64,000 nucleotides of DNA. Source: G963667075 sp963667075 (lineage in GTDB: Bacteria > Pseudomonadota > Alphaproteobacteria > Micavibrionales > Micavibrionaceae). The position numbers and the translations under genes are program-made. Under the pieces are notes generated by a model. It did no database searches, was not told the DNA's origin, and saw only the letters and a list, made by a program, of their open reading frames with translations. The stretch spans positions 248,001 through 312,000 of the forward strand of contig OY762938.1 of assembly GCA_963667075.1 (NCBI GenBank). Direction: 5' to 3'. Shown in pieces: positions 1 through 8,091 of the stretch (position 1 is its first letter; every line of letters starts with the position of its first letter).

Positions 1-545
1 GGCAGTGCCTCTTGCAGACACACGGCACGGCCTGTCTTCGGACTAACATAACATAAATCCTCTGTTCGCCCTGTCACCGTACATCTGGAAAGTTCCAGAC
101 CAAACCCCAGTTCTTTTAGTAAAGCCAGTTCCCACATAACATAAGCCGCGGGCCAGATTTTATCATCTTCGCCTGACAGCAAGTCAATCAAAACCTCCAG
201 CCCATTATAAATACCAGCGCATCTCTCGCGCTCCGGCAAGGCTTCGTGGCACAAGGCACAAGCAGAGATAACCGCTGCCATTTTAAGGGGTTCATCCAGA
301 AAATGCGCAAAGAAATTTTGACGCTCCTGCAAGCTAAAAACCCCCAAGGCATCATCTGTACGGGATTTCCATTCTACATCCAGAAAAGTACCTGGTTCAA
401 GCAAGGCCCTGCGGGAGGATGCATGAATCCCGTGAATATAGCCCGCATGGCGTCCTTGCTCTCTGGTGAGCACAGACAGCACGCCACCGCCCTCACCGTG
501 AGGCCGCACATTAAGTACAATTGCCTGATCCCGCCATTCTTTCAT
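1..545 (-). CDS. recO: DNA repair protein RecO (3' part cut by window edge)
   Basis: RecO loads RecA onto SSB-coated single-stranded DNA in the RecFOR recombination pathway. About 181 N-terminal codons are visible on the minus strand, and the gene runs off the left edge. The start is the ATG at 545-543; the product begins MKEWRDQAIVLNVRPHGEGG, the characteristic RecO OB-fold opening, and continues with VLTREQGRHAGYIHG and a helical region with ELGFGLELSRC. The frame is open from 545 to base 1. It lies 39 bp downstream of the secreted orphan on the same strand and may be co-transcribed with it. The C-terminal part lies outside the window, so intactness cannot be judged. Confidence 0.93.
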   Translation of the reverse strand, partial: MKEWRDQAIVLNVRPHGEGGGVLSVLTREQGRHAGYIHGIHASSRRALLEPGTFLDVEWKSRTDDALGVFSLQERQNFFAHFLDEPLKMAAVISACALCHEALPERERCAGIYNGLEVLIDLLSGEDDKIWPAAYVMWELALLKELGFGLELSRCTVTGRTEDLCYVSPKTGRAVCLQEAL

Positions 546-584
546 GAAAGGGAGTATGCACGTCAAAAAATTATTTTGAAAGTA

Positions 585-1487
585 TTAACTCAAAGGATCC
601 ATGCCAGGCATTTTTTTCGGCAATTTATCAAGATCCACCTTAGGATAAGCATCCCCGCCCTGTTGTTCTCGTTGAAAATGCTCATAAGATGTACGTTCAC
701 GATCACTTTTGAAATCATGCCCCTGTGTCTCGGCATGCGCAATGTCCATTTCAGTGCCATCTTTTATAAATATCCTGACGCCGTTGTTAAAATGCGCGCC
801 CACGTCGTCATAGCGTGTTGAAATACAAATACCTATCCCGTTTGCCAGCGGCGTGCAGGAAGAAAGCTCTGCCGTTTTTGCTACCTCATCAAGGTCCAAA
901 ACAATGTCATCCGGCTTTAAACCGACCCGTTCTGCGTAACATAAAAAATCACCGCCGCTGACAGGCACGGCCAAACCTCTTGCAGCGATCATATCAACAG
1001 CCGCATAGACGCTCTTATCCTCCGCAAAACGCCATTCAGCGTTTAAATCCTTATACGCCGCCGTCTCCATAAGATCCGTAGCACCAATCGAGTGAAGTAA
1101 ATTAGACGGATCAGTCCGGTTATCCATTTCGGTCGCCTCACGAACAGACATGGCGCTTGCTGTCATTGTACCATCAGGGAGGATCTTAATTGTGACGCTG
1201 CCGCGCAGAATATTACTCGAAGCCCCAAAGGCGACATTAAAATTAATTTTGCCCGTTGTTTCATCTACCTCTTGCGTCGTGACATAAATTAACGAGCCGC
1301 TTTCCGTATCAGCGACAAGACGCCCTTCCGCCTTTTGCGGCAATCCTTCATATTGCGCCCATGATGAGAAGTCCTGAAAGTGAGGGGTATTTTCCTTATT
1401 AAAGGCATCACCTAAAGCCTCACGTCCTCCACCAAAAACAATATGCCCCGCCAATAGAAATGCTCCTACTGTTGTTGTCCATTTCAC
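585..1487 (-). CDS. secreted protein of unknown function
   Basis: 300-aa protein starting at GTG (1487-1485) with GAGG placed 7 nt upstream. The N-terminus (MKWTTTVGAFLLAGHIVFGG) is a basic residue followed by a hydrophobic stretch, so it is probably a Sec signal peptide or anchor and the protein is periplasmic. The rest is soluble and acidic, with two cysteines (GGDFLCYAE and ELSSCTP) that could form a disulfide. The C-terminal 45 residues are charged and rich in Q, R, K and D. I do not recognise a family. It is the first gene of a possible two-gene unit with recO; the upstream gap is long and AT-rich. Confidence 0.75.
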   Translation of the reverse strand: MKWTTTVGAFLLAGHIVFGGGREALGDAFNKENTPHFQDFSSWAQYEGLPQKAEGRLVADTESGSLIYVTTQEVDETTGKINFNVAFGASSNILRGSVTIKILPDGTMTASAMSVREATEMDNRTDPSNLLHSIGATDLMETAAYKDLNAEWRFAEDKSVYAAVDMIAARGLAVPVSGGDFLCYAERVGLKPDDIVLDLDEVAKTAELSSCTPLANGIGICISTRYDDVGAHFNNGVRIFIKDGTEMDIAHAETQGHDFKSDRERTSYEHFQREQQGGDAYPKVDLDKLPKKMPGMDPLS

Positions 1488-1837
1488 AATAACACCTCAA
1501 CTTTAATCTTAATTTCTTAACAAAGAGCAAGTCATCTTTATGAAAAACTCAATATTTTAATCTGGCGAAACGTGAAAAAGAATGCTAAGCTTTTGAAAAG
1601 AATAAACAATTTATCAATTTAAGTAAATATTAGAAAAAGGATAAAAGTTGATATTTCTAAATTAAAACAATCCGTTAAAACATATCTATGAAACGCTACA
1701 TTAAAACTCGTCATAATTGTGGATAAAGTTACCAACAGGTTCACGGCTAAAAAACCGTTTCGTAACGTATCGAATAACGACATATTCCGCAAACCTTGCC
1801 CAAAAAGAGCTTAATGCGCATTTCGATACGCAGATAC
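1488..1837. other. AT-rich non-coding gap with one perfect DnaA box
   Basis: About 350 bases without a credible ORF on either strand. The part from 1500 to 1700 is very AT-rich. A perfect 9-mer DnaA box (TGTGGATAA, i.e. TTATCCACA on the minus strand) lies at 1718-1726. Only one perfect box is present here and there is no iteron cluster, so this is not called as an origin. The promoter for the GTG-start gene at 1487 should lie at the left end, but no clear -35/-10 pair stands out. Confidence 0.5.
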
Positions 1838-1869
1838 AAAAAACCACCGTTCGAAAAAACGGTGGTCCT
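1838..1869 (-). terminator. Rho-independent terminator after the CoA-transferase genes
   Basis: ACCACCGTT (1843-1851) pairs perfectly with AACGGTGGT (1858-1866) around a 6-nt loop. Read on the minus strand the hairpin is followed by TTTTTTG. It lies 22 bp beyond the stop of the B-subunit gene, so it ends the scoAB operon. Confidence 0.85.
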
Positions 1870-1890
1870 TAAATGAATATCTAAAGGGTC

Positions 1891-2616
1891 TTAGGAAAAG
1901 TTTTCTGTACCCAGGAGCTTCGCTTGCGTCTCTTTTAGGATGTCTTTGAGCGTAGAGCCCGGCATAATTTCTTTCAAAACCAACCCCTCATTTGTCACCT
2001 CAATAACAGCTCTTTCCGTGATAATCATGTCTACAACTCCCCTACCCGTGAGTGGTAACGTACATTCTTTCATGATTTTTGGAGCCCCTTTAGCTGTATG
2101 AGTCATCGTTACAATGACTTTCTTTGCACCTGAAACGAGGTCCATTGCACCACCCATACCAGGCACCATTTTTCCTGGCACGATATGGCTTGCGATATTG
2201 CCTTTTTCATCCACCTGCAAAGCCCCCAGAATTGTGACATTCACATGGCCACCACGAATAATGCCGAAAGATGTGGCACTATCGAAGAAACAGGCTCCTT
2301 TCTTGATGTTTACAAACTGGTTCCCCGCATTAATAACATCAGGATCTTCTTCCCCGGGTTCTGACAAATGATCGATACCAATAATACCGTTTTCCGCCTG
2401 TAAAATTATTTCGATATCTTCTGGCACATGATTAGCCACCAGTGATGGCAACCCAATCCCCAGATTTACAACAAATCCATTTTCAAGTTCCTGCGCAGCT
2501 CTTTGCGCGATGAGATCTTTTGGTGACATTTTTACGTCCTCTTTTATTTTCTCTGGTGTTTTCTCTAACACCTCAGATTTCACAGAATCATTTTCTTTTT
2601 TTGGAGTCTTAGACAT
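1891..2616 (-). CDS. scoB: 3-oxoacid CoA-transferase, subunit B
   Basis: Beta subunit of a heterodimeric family I CoA-transferase, which moves CoA between an acyl-CoA such as succinyl- or acetyl-CoA and acetoacetate. The family signature is clear: NLGIGLP near residues 51-57, and the catalytic glutamate in QAENGIIG (Glu75), which forms the enzyme-CoA thioester. GGHVNVTILGALQVDEKGN and the GMGGAMDLV glycine loop follow. The first 29 residues are a charged, lysine-rich extension beyond the usual start at MSPKDLIAQ; it is kept because GGAG sits 8 nt before the upstream ATG. The gene overlaps the A subunit by 8 bp, suggesting translational coupling. Succinyl- versus acetyl/butyrate-CoA specificity cannot be read from the sequence. 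Confidence 0.93.
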   Translation of the reverse strand: MSKTPKKENDSVKSEVLEKTPEKIKEDVKMSPKDLIAQRAAQELENGFVVNLGIGLPSLVANHVPEDIEIILQAENGIIGIDHLSEPGEEDPDVINAGNQFVNIKKGACFFDSATSFGIIRGGHVNVTILGALQVDEKGNIASHIVPGKMVPGMGGAMDLVSGAKKVIVTMTHTAKGAPKIMKECTLPLTGRGVVDMIITERAVIEVTNEGLVLKEIMPGSTLKDILKETQAKLLGTENFS

Positions 2617-3301
2617 GAATACTCTCCTTCAATAAAGATTGATCAATTCGGTATTTTTCATCACCCAAAACAACAGCATCAACAAAGACACCTGGTGTAT
2701 GAACCTGTTCCGGGTCAAGTTGATCCACAATCATATCTGCCTCGACGACGACGTATTCAGCAGCGGTCGCCATTACAATACTGAAATTTTTGCTTGTTCC
2801 ACGGTAAAAAGCATTGCCGTAACGATCAACGACAGAGGCTTTAATCAAAGCGATATCCGCCGACAATGGCCTCTCCAGAAGATATTCTTTTCCATCGAAA
2901 AACTTATGTTCCTTACCTTCACCGACTTCTGTCCCTACGCCGGTTGGCGTATAAAAACCGCCAATACCTGCACCGGCACAGCGAATACGTTCTGCCAACG
3001 TGCCTTGCGGGACAAGTTCAACAACCATATCGTGACCTGTCATTTGTTTTCCGGATTCCGGGTTCAAACCAATATGAGACGCATAAAGCTTACGCACTCT
3101 GTGATTATGAACCAGTTTTCCAACCCCTTTGGAAGGAATACCAGCATCATTACAAATAACGGTAAGGTCTTTAATCCCATCATCAATCATCAAATCAAGA
3201 ATTGTTTCAGGACTTTTAACAGCCATAAAACCACTGACCATAACGGACATACCACTTTTAATGTGGCTCATAGCCTCTCTTGGGCTAATTTCCTTATTCA
3301 T
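2609..3301 (-). CDS. scoA: 3-oxoacid CoA-transferase, subunit A
   Basis: Alpha subunit partner of the gene just downstream. It is 230 aa, the usual length, and carries the family motifs VPQGTLAERIRCAGAGIGGF and YTPTGVGTEVGEGKE, then DIALIKASVVDRYGNAFYRGT and HTPGVFVDAVVLG. An SD (GAGAGGA) precedes the ATG. With the B subunit it would activate acetoacetate to acetoacetyl-CoA, linking to the thiolase PhaA encoded about 20 kb away. AtoD/CtfA-type naming is equally possible, since ScoA and AtoD are hard to separate by eye. Confidence 0.93.
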   Translation of the reverse strand: MNKEISPREAMSHIKSGMSVMVSGFMAVKSPETILDLMIDDGIKDLTVICNDAGIPSKGVGKLVHNHRVRKLYASHIGLNPESGKQMTGHDMVVELVPQGTLAERIRCAGAGIGGFYTPTGVGTEVGEGKEHKFFDGKEYLLERPLSADIALIKASVVDRYGNAFYRGTSKNFSIVMATAAEYVVVEADMIVDQLDPEQVHTPGVFVDAVVLGDEKYRIDQSLLKESIHV

Positions 3302-3493
3302 TTTTTATTCCTCTCAAAAAAGAAAACCTAAAGAAAAAGATACACAAATGAAGATACTTGAAGAATATGCGGCCCCATTTCAGACTAAAGTGCCTTTAGA
3401 AATGCGACATTTGTTACGATGTTATTTGATAAATATTAATTATAGGTAAATTTTACGCAGAACGCGTTTAGAAAAAGCACTTCTAATCTAACA

Positions 3494-3525
3494 CAAAAAA
3501 ACCGCCTAAATAAGGCGGTTTTTTG
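3494..3525 (-). terminator. Rho-independent terminator after the MepK-like gene
   Basis: AACCGCCT and AGGCGGTT (about 3500-3520) form a tight GC-rich stem with A-run and T-run flanks on both sides. It could work in both directions, but the gene that needs it is the minus-strand endopeptidase gene ending at 3548. Confidence 0.85.
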
Positions 3526-3547
3526 TCAATTTATTCTGTAAATTACA

Positions 3548-4147
3548 TCACCATGTACGGAAGCGCCCCGTATCAATGTGAACAAAGTTGCTTTTAGGAT
3601 AATAACCAACACCACCAGCACGCATTTTTAAGGCATAAGAACGCAAACGGCTCGTCGAGACACCTGGCATACGAATATCAATGGCCTGGCCTGACATATG
3701 AAGCGATTTCTTAGCTACACCAGAACTCGCATTCCGTAGCATTTTGTTTGTTTTAGGAGAACGATACCCAGAAAGCACCTCATATGCGCTTTTTTTGCCA
3801 CTCATTTCCTTAATGACATAAAGAGAATCAAGCACACGCGGATCAATAGGAAAAACCTCACCAGTACGAAAATCGCGCAAAACATAGTTAATGCGCTCAA
3901 AAGCTTCAGGGAGATATTTATCCCCGACACGATACACGCCGGAAAAACTTTCCCCTGTATGCGCATTACGGAAAGAAATACCATGAGATCCATTCGCCGG
4001 GACGGCCCATGCAGGTCGTACAAACCCCGCCGAGAAAAGGGAAAATCCCCCAAGTACTGCTGCGCTTTTTAATATATCGCGCCGTGAAACGTTTTCGCCA
4101 TCGTCTGATGCATCATTCTTTGCCAAAAAATTTTCAAACATATTCAT
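3548..4147 (-). CDS. mepK: Tat-exported murein endopeptidase, MepK/YcbK-like (DUF882, M15 fold)
   Basis: Predicted periplasmic peptidoglycan endopeptidase. E. coli MepK cuts 3-3 and 4-3 cross-links. A twin-arginine signal (SRRDILKSAAVLGG) leads to a hydrophobic stretch ending AWA. The mature part matches the family: NAHTGESFSGVYR, LSGYRSPKTN, GVAKKSLHMSGQAIDIRM and GVGYYPKSNFVHIDTG. The expected Zn ligands are the His of SLHMSGQ, the Asp of AIDI and the His of FVHID. I start at ATG 4147; the frame is open to a TTG at 4201, but neither start has a good SD. It lies downstream of the L,D-transpeptidase gene as ycbK follows ycbB in E. coli. Confidence 0.9.
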   Translation of the reverse strand: MNMFENFLAKNDASDDGENVSRRDILKSAAVLGGFSLFSAGFVRPAWAVPANGSHGISFRNAHTGESFSGVYRVGDKYLPEAFERINYVLRDFRTGEVFPIDPRVLDSLYVIKEMSGKKSAYEVLSGYRSPKTNKMLRNASSGVAKKSLHMSGQAIDIRMPGVSTSRLRSYALKMRAGGVGYYPKSNFVHIDTGRFRTW

Positions 4148-4334
4148 ATCCAGAGTCTTTATTATCGAGGTTCTTTTTCTGATCAATAGACCAAAAAACA
4201 ACTAAAAACGCTGTTCTCCTTCGTTTATTTAACTGCAAAATCCGAGCCACGTTTAGCAGATCGGAGAAGAAATGAAAAGAAAAAACGGAAAAAGTGCCTA
4301 GAATCAACAACCAAGCACCTTACGTCCGTTTATA

Positions 4335-6095
4335 CTATTTATTTATAGGGTGTGTTGCAAGCTCTGTTTTAGAAGAATTAACAATAAGCCCCTCTGAAGA
4401 CATATCAGGCACGTAGTAATCCCCTTGTTTTTTAAGGGCTTCGATCATTTTTTTGTCTCTGCCATACACATCGGGCGCATAAACAAGGTCACCATTTTCG
4501 TGCATCCATATTGTCTGATAAAGAATATAAACAGGGAATGTCTTATCGGCCTCAATATCAACCATCTCGCCTTTATCGAGGTAATCTTGCATCTTTTTAT
4601 CAGACCAGTCCTTGTTGTCAGACAAAACAAACCGGGCAAGTTTTTCCGGATCAGACAAACGAACACAGCCAGAACTTAAAAAACGAACCTCTTCCTTAAA
4701 GTAGGCTGGCTTATTGGTATCATGCAGATACATATTATAAATGTTCGGCATTAAAATACGCACGCGCCCCAAAGCATTATTGTCTCCTGGCCTTTGCACC
4801 ATGCGAATTTTATTCATTTCGGCGCGGCTCATTGTATTCCAGTCCAATGTTGTCGGATCAAGCGTAATGGCATTAGGGCCATATCCCTGAAGGAACTCAA
4901 TCCCTTTATCGGTTAGATAGGTTGGATCTTTTCGTAATTTTGGTACATAGTCACTATGCTTTATCCCCACTGGCACCGTCCATGTCGGATTAAAACGCAC
5001 ACCTGTCACATCAACTTTAAAGCTCTTTGTCTGCCGCCCTTTACGGCCAACAATAACAGGCATTTGGAACTGAACTTTTCCCTTATCAATAGCCCAAAGT
5101 AACGTAGCGGGAATGTTAACGACAATATATTTATCCGGCTTATTCGTATCGACCCAGCGAAGACGCTCCATATTTGCGATAATCTGATCGATTCTATCCT
5201 TTGCCGTTTTGTTAAGCTCTGCCAGCGTATCTGGGCCGATAATACCATCTCTTTTTAAACCTCGTTCTGCCTGAAAATTCATAACAGACAGCGCAAGTTC
5301 ATCATCATAGAGATATATCGGTCCTTTTACGCCCATGCGTATCCGAAGTTTTTTGATAAAACGGTGAGAATCTCCGGGACGCAATATCCCATCTAAACGA
5401 AGCGGTACAACTGAAAAAGCCTCTGAGGTTTCTTCTCTTTTTGCCAAAAGTTTAACCAGTTCCTTTTTAAGAACGCGGTACAATTTATTATCAGGCTCCA
5501 GATCCTCAAGCGCGCCATCCACCTGAGACGCTGATACAGTTTTAAATCTGGTCAAAACCTCATATGTCGAAAGATTCTTCTGCCAGTATTTATTTTTTTG
5601 TCCGATAGCCCGCGCAGAGACACGCATCCCTTTCATATCATGGCCAAAACGGGCCACAGCATCACTCATCATAAGTTCTAATGTTGCAAGATCCGCAGGA
5701 TCCGCTGTTCGTGTCAGTTTTTCAATATGAGAGACATGATAACGATCAGGATTAAATCCATGTATCCACGACCCCTTAAGCGCACTTAAAATCTTTTCAC
5801 CTTTTTCATTTAGCCCCTCACCTTCTTGAACCCATAAAGGATGAAGGTGATTGTCTTTGTAAAATTCTTTTAACCCTGCGTGATCACGTAAGGTAATACC
5901 GTATAGTGTTTTTGCCTTTAAGCTGTTCTCCAAAGCAGAATCCAGCACATAAACAGAGGCCTCTTGCTTATATGTCATGGGTCTCATCACAGAGTCAGGT
6001 GCTGGCTGACTGCTCAATTGAGTTGCATACGCCGAGCCAAGAAATGTTAAGCTTCCAAGCGTCAATAACGTAATTTTTGATACCTTTTTTAACAT
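4335..6095 (-). CDS. ldtD: L,D-transpeptidase, YcbB/LdtD-like
   Basis: Makes 3-3 (mDAP-mDAP) peptidoglycan cross-links in the periplasm. The order is an N-terminal signal/anchor (SKITLLTLGSLTFLGSAYA), a scaffold domain, a peptidoglycan-binding helical repeat (SVMNFQAERGLKRDGIIGPD) and the YkuD catalytic domain (PVIVGRKGRQTKSF ... YLHDTNKP ... SSGCVRLSDP), with the nucleophilic Cys at about residue 477 and an Arg three residues from it in the usual arrangement. The total of 586 aa matches the E. coli YcbB class. The frame extends to a GTG at 6107, but GGGG lies 6 nt before the ATG at 6095, so that start is preferred. It is followed by the MepK-like gene, so synthesis and cleavage of the same bond are paired. 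Confidence 0.93.
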   Translation of the reverse strand: MLKKVSKITLLTLGSLTFLGSAYATQLSSQPAPDSVMRPMTYKQEASVYVLDSALENSLKAKTLYGITLRDHAGLKEFYKDNHLHPLWVQEGEGLNEKGEKILSALKGSWIHGFNPDRYHVSHIEKLTRTADPADLATLELMMSDAVARFGHDMKGMRVSARAIGQKNKYWQKNLSTYEVLTRFKTVSASQVDGALEDLEPDNKLYRVLKKELVKLLAKREETSEAFSVVPLRLDGILRPGDSHRFIKKLRIRMGVKGPIYLYDDELALSVMNFQAERGLKRDGIIGPDTLAELNKTAKDRIDQIIANMERLRWVDTNKPDKYIVVNIPATLLWAIDKGKVQFQMPVIVGRKGRQTKSFKVDVTGVRFNPTWTVPVGIKHSDYVPKLRKDPTYLTDKGIEFLQGYGPNAITLDPTTLDWNTMSRAEMNKIRMVQRPGDNNALGRVRILMPNIYNMYLHDTNKPAYFKEEVRFLSSGCVRLSDPEKLARFVLSDNKDWSDKKMQDYLDKGEMVDIEADKTFPVYILYQTIWMHENGDLVYAPDVYGRDKKMIEALKKQGDYYVPDMSSEGLIVNSSKTELATHPINK

Positions 6096-6205
6096 AGCAA
6101 TCCCCACATCTCATTTATAACGGCATCATTCTGCCTCATAATTATTAACAGGATATTACATGTGTAGAATTTTGTCGCTTAAAAGGTGAAAAACGCTTTT
6201 TGTAT

Positions 6206-6234
6206 TTGACATATTATTTGCGTTTTTATATCAT
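6206..6234 (+). promoter_or_regulatory. sigma70-type promoter candidate for the gene at 6338
   Basis: TTGACA (6206-6211), 17-bp spacer, TATCAT (6229-6234). Transcription would begin near 6241, giving a leader of about 100 nt. The 12 bases starting at TTGACA (TTGACATATTAT) recur exactly in the promoter at 10866. Confidence 0.55.
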
Positions 6235-6337
6235 CTTATCCCTAACTAAAACTAAGAAGAAAGATATTTGCTTTTATTTAACGAATGTCACGTAGAATGC
6301 ATTTAGGACAGATGCGAAATATAGAAGGTGAGTAGAG

Positions 6338-7156
6338 ATGGGAAAGCGTCCAGAACACTATAGACATAATAAACACGGCCGCATTGTAGAAGGCGTATCT
6401 AATCCCGACGACCGCAATAATCGCGTTTACGAATCGCAATATAATGACATTAGAAAAGATTTTGAAGTTTTGCGGTCTCAAAGCCCTACTCTGTTTAACA
6501 GGGTCATAGACTTCATCCTAAATGCAAAAAGAGGAATAGACCTCTCCACGGCACACACACCTCAAGGAAAACGATTCAAAGACTTAGAAGAAGACTTGAA
6601 AAAAGGATTAGGGCCAAAAATCTCAGAAAGAAAAGAGTTAGAAAAAAAGAGTCTCATTGCGCTAAACCTGGATAAAGACGGAAACGAAATACCCACATTA
6701 AATGATCAATACAAAAACGCCTTTTCGACAGATGAACGGGAAACTATCAATAATTTAATCAGCTGGGGCATAAATTCTGACATTGTGCGCAACACAGTAA
6801 AAGACTGGAAGTCTCAATCAGCCACTCTGTCATCCACCTATCAACCGGCCTTTTTGCTACAAATGAGCACAAGTGCCGCACCAGAAACAAACAGCCGGTA
6901 TGATCGCATAGAAAAGAGATTCTTAACAACATTGCAAGAAAATCAACCCGCAGCAAACGTTCTAACAACACTATTCGAAAAAGGAAAATCCGGGGATTTT
7001 TCTGATCCGCTGCATTGGTTTGACCGCAACATCAAAGAAGAGGTTCCTAACATCAGAGCATCTTTTGCAAGTGCCGTATCAGATTTAGACAGACTCGAAG
7101 TCCCTATCATTAAGGAAGTTATTAAAAACAACAGAGACTTTATACAAGCGCTGTAA
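6338..7156 (+). CDS. soluble orphan protein, function unknown
   Basis: 272-aa hydrophilic protein with no signal peptide and no membrane segment. The N-terminus (MGKRPEHYRHNKHGR) is strongly basic and followed by an acidic/basic helical region (residues about 40-115) and a C-terminal half with predicted helices. No motif or family is recognised. The start ATG has AAGGTGA about 7 nt upstream and a good promoter candidate at 6206. It stands alone between a divergent cell-wall gene and convergent gpmA. Codon use does not stand out from the neighbours. A lineage-specific protein is the most one can say. Confidence 0.72.
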   Translation: MGKRPEHYRHNKHGRIVEGVSNPDDRNNRVYESQYNDIRKDFEVLRSQSPTLFNRVIDFILNAKRGIDLSTAHTPQGKRFKDLEEDLKKGLGPKISERKELEKKSLIALNLDKDGNEIPTLNDQYKNAFSTDERETINNLISWGINSDIVRNTVKDWKSQSATLSSTYQPAFLLQMSTSAAPETNSRYDRIEKRFLTTLQENQPAANVLTTLFEKGKSGDFSDPLHWFDRNIKEEVPNIRASFASAVSDLDRLEVPIIKEVIKNNRDFIQAL

Positions 7157-7175
7157 TAACCAAAAAGAGGTTATT
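7155..7175. terminator. short inverted repeat over two convergent stop codons
   Basis: AATAACC (7155-7161) pairs with GGTTATT (7169-7175) around AAAAAGA. It spans the stop codons of the orphan gene and gpmA. The stem is weak and AT-rich with poor T-tracts, so a terminator role is tentative. Confidence 0.35.
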
Positions 7176-7800
7176 CTTGTTCCAAAAAATAACGTGCCTT
7201 AATCTTGCCATCTTCCAGTTCAAAAACGAGAGGAACACCGGTTGGCATTTCCGCAGCATTAATAGTCTCTGGCGTTTCTGCTCCCAGAATAATCAGCATC
7301 GCGCGCAGAGAGTTTCCATGCGCAGCCATAAGGATGTTCTTTCCTTCATCAAGCAGCGGCTTTATGTGCGCAATAAAATATGGCCGCACACGTTTCTCGA
7401 CAACGTCTTGCAAGCACTCTCCTCCCGGTGGTGGCACATCATAGGAACGCCGCCATTCATGCACCTGTTCTTCGCCATATTTTTTGCGCATATCATCTTT
7501 ATTCAAGCCGGTTAAATCACCATAATCCCGTTCTCTTAAATCATCATGGCGCAGCATGGACGAAAACAGTTCAAACTGATCGGCATTTTGTAGGGCCAAC
7601 TCTGCCGTTCTATTCGCTCTTTTTAACGTACTGGAGAAGACCTGATCAAATTTAATTCCTTTTTCCTTCAAAAGCTTACCTGCAGCAATTGCCTCTGCCA
7701 CCCCGTCATCTGTAAGTTCTACATCCGTAAACCCTGTAAAACGGTTTTCGAGGTTCCATTCGGATTGCCCATGACGCAATAAGACGAGATAATTTTTCAT
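7171..7800 (-). CDS. gpmA: 2,3-bisphosphoglycerate-dependent phosphoglycerate mutase
   Basis: Interconverts 3- and 2-phosphoglycerate in glycolysis and gluconeogenesis, in the cytosol. The histidine phosphatase signature LLRHGQSEWN has the phosphorylated His10. The acid catalyst lies in LRERDYGDLTGLNKDD, and the second histidine in MAAHGNSLRAM. At 209 aa it is of the short dPGM form common in alphaproteobacteria (E. coli is about 250). AGGTGA precedes the ATG by 6 nt. It is a single gene, convergent with the orphan on the left. Confidence 0.95.
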   Translation of the reverse strand: MKNYLVLLRHGQSEWNLENRFTGFTDVELTDDGVAEAIAAGKLLKEKGIKFDQVFSSTLKRANRTAELALQNADQFELFSSMLRHDDLRERDYGDLTGLNKDDMRKKYGEEQVHEWRRSYDVPPPGGECLQDVVEKRVRPYFIAHIKPLLDEGKNILMAAHGNSLRAMLIILGAETPETINAAEMPTGVPLVFELEDGKIKARYFLEQE

Positions 7801-8091
7801 TCTTTTTCACCTGTTCCGGAAAATTAAGTAAATAACACAAACAAAAATAGATGATGCAAATATAATAGAAAGAATCTGTTTTCCTATTAAAAACTTTGAC
7901 TTATCTGCCTGAAAATGCCATGACAGTGCAATAAAGTAAAGGTTTGAGCATTGAAACGGTTGACTGCCAACAACAGATAAAAGCTAAAAAATACAGTCTA
8001 TTCTGCTGTTCGTTGTCCACCGCTTTTCTTAAAAAAGCTCTTTATTCCTTTGCTTTGTTATATTTTACAAACTAAAAAGGATTACATATTA
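7801..8091. other. gap between gpmA and pnp, no gene seen
   Basis: About 290 bases upstream of two divergent genes. No rpsO is present, although that gene usually precedes pnp. No tRNA-like or strongly structured element was seen. An in-frame ATG at 8050 would extend PNPase by 14 residues but lacks an SD. Confidence 0.5.

Noticed and set aside
246..821. 191-codon plus-strand frame at the left edge
   Set aside because: It spans the antisense of recO and of the secreted orphan, both better supported by start signals and protein features.
1488..1837. possible replication origin
   Set aside because: Only one perfect DnaA box, no box cluster, and neither dnaA, hemE nor parAB nearby.
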